From Chryseomonas sp014190935 (lineage in GTDB: Bacteria > Pseudomonadota > Gammaproteobacteria > Pseudomonadales > Pseudomonadaceae), in the NCBI RefSeq assembly GCF_014190935.1, contig NZ_JACHVV010000003.1:124001-188000 (forward strand): a stretch of 64,000 nt of DNA, given 5' to 3'. Each line of letters opens with the position of its first letter. Position 1 is the stretch's first letter. Below are positions 63,696 to 64,000 of this stretch, one piece after another. A model generated the notes under the pieces. It was not told the DNA's origin. It was given only the letters and a program-made list of their open reading frames with translations, and searched no databases. Made by a program: the position numbers and the translations under genes.

Positions 63696-64000
63696 TGGCC
63701 CTGCAATCCGTCCACAAGGACTACACCCTGGCGCCCCGCGCCAGTGGCCGCCTGTCCTGGCTGGAAACCCTGCTGGTCACGGCGGCCGCCCTGGGGCTGG
63801 GCTTCTGGCTGGTGCCGGAAGATCCCTTAATGGTCGGCCTGGCCTTTCCCTGGGTGGTCTTCGCGCCCATCCTGATGGGCGTGCGCTATGGCTTCATGCG
63901 CGGCCTGGTCAGTGCCAGCCTGCTGGTGGGGGCGCTGCTCTATCTGCATCGCCAGGGCTATCCGGCCTACGAGGAGATCCCGCCGTCCTTTATCGTCGGC
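63695..64000 (+). CDS. pelD: Pel c-di-GMP receptor PelD, 5' part only
   Basis: 102 codons before the window ends; the family is about 455 residues. The start ATG shares an A with the pelC stop (TGATG). The visible part has a short cytosolic N-terminus and the four-helix membrane region (LLVTAAALGLGFWLVPEDPLMVGLAFPW in sequence order). The GAF and degenerate GGDEF domains that bind c-di-GMP lie beyond the edge. Identified from position after pelC and this membrane pattern. Confidence 0.9.
   Translation, partial: MALQSVHKDYTLAPRASGRLSWLETLLVTAAALGLGFWLVPEDPLMVGLAFPWVVFAPILMGVRYGFMRGLVSASLLVGALLYLHRQGYPAYEEIPPSFIVG

Overview
This is a high-GC, densely coded chromosomal segment from a gammaproteobacterium, almost certainly a Pseudomonas. 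The evidence is gene content and order. hemB-ppk, hemC-hemD-hemX-hemY-dsbB, algQ, algR-algZ, argH, corA, rnk, cyaY, lppL-lysA-dapF-DUF484-xerC-HAD occur in essentially the order known from P. aeruginosa, and a pel operon is present at the right end. The species cannot be fixed from sequence alone. No insertion sequence, prophage, CRISPR array, tRNA or rRNA was recognised.

Positions 1-28.2 kb are conserved core. They hold polyphosphate kinase (cut by the left edge) and hemB; a DedA membrane protein; an MHYT-GGDEF-EAL c-di-GMP protein; a YaiI protein, an SDR, a LysE exporter, a small MscS channel and a YheS-type ABC-F protein; algQ; the haem operon reading leftward; the algZ-algR two-component pair; and argH. 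These are followed by a secreted GH114-type glycosidase, an oxidoreductase, corA, rnk and cyaY, and the lppL-lysA-dapF-xerC operon. A terminator-like hairpin closes this block at about 28.2 kb.

Positions 28.2-55.1 kb, continuing to wza at 56.5 kb, are an accessory exopolysaccharide locus of the Wzx/Wzy type. A roughly 950-base leader carries two tandem GCGGTAGC motifs that resemble the ops element bound by RfaH, and the locus encodes its own RfaH-like protein. The first block has a flavoprotein, a sugar aminotransferase, a flippase, a glycosyltransferase, a Wzc tyrosine kinase, RfaH and four further glycosyltransferases. An oxaloacetate decarboxylase and a methyltransferase sit in the middle. 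The second block has the initiating sugar-phosphate transferase, a Wzb phosphatase, a second Wzc, two glycosyltransferases (one WecG/TagA-like), a polymerase candidate, a second flippase, a GH5 glycosidase and the Wza outer-membrane lipoprotein. Several gaps inside the second block contain long perfect GC-rich hairpins without T-tracts. A 20-base perfect palindrome overlaps the wzb ribosome binding site, and a 25-codon leader ORF precedes wza.

From 56.8 kb to the right edge are pelA, pelB, pelC and the start of pelD, the machinery for the cationic polysaccharide Pel. The window therefore places two secreted-polysaccharide systems side by side, with three secreted glycosidases (GH114, GH5 and the PelA hydrolase domain) and a c-di-GMP enzyme elsewhere in the same window. 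The most interesting candidates are the self-contained RfaH/ops-like control of the exopolysaccharide locus, its duplicated Wzc and flippase components, and the flavoprotein-aminotransferase pair at its head.
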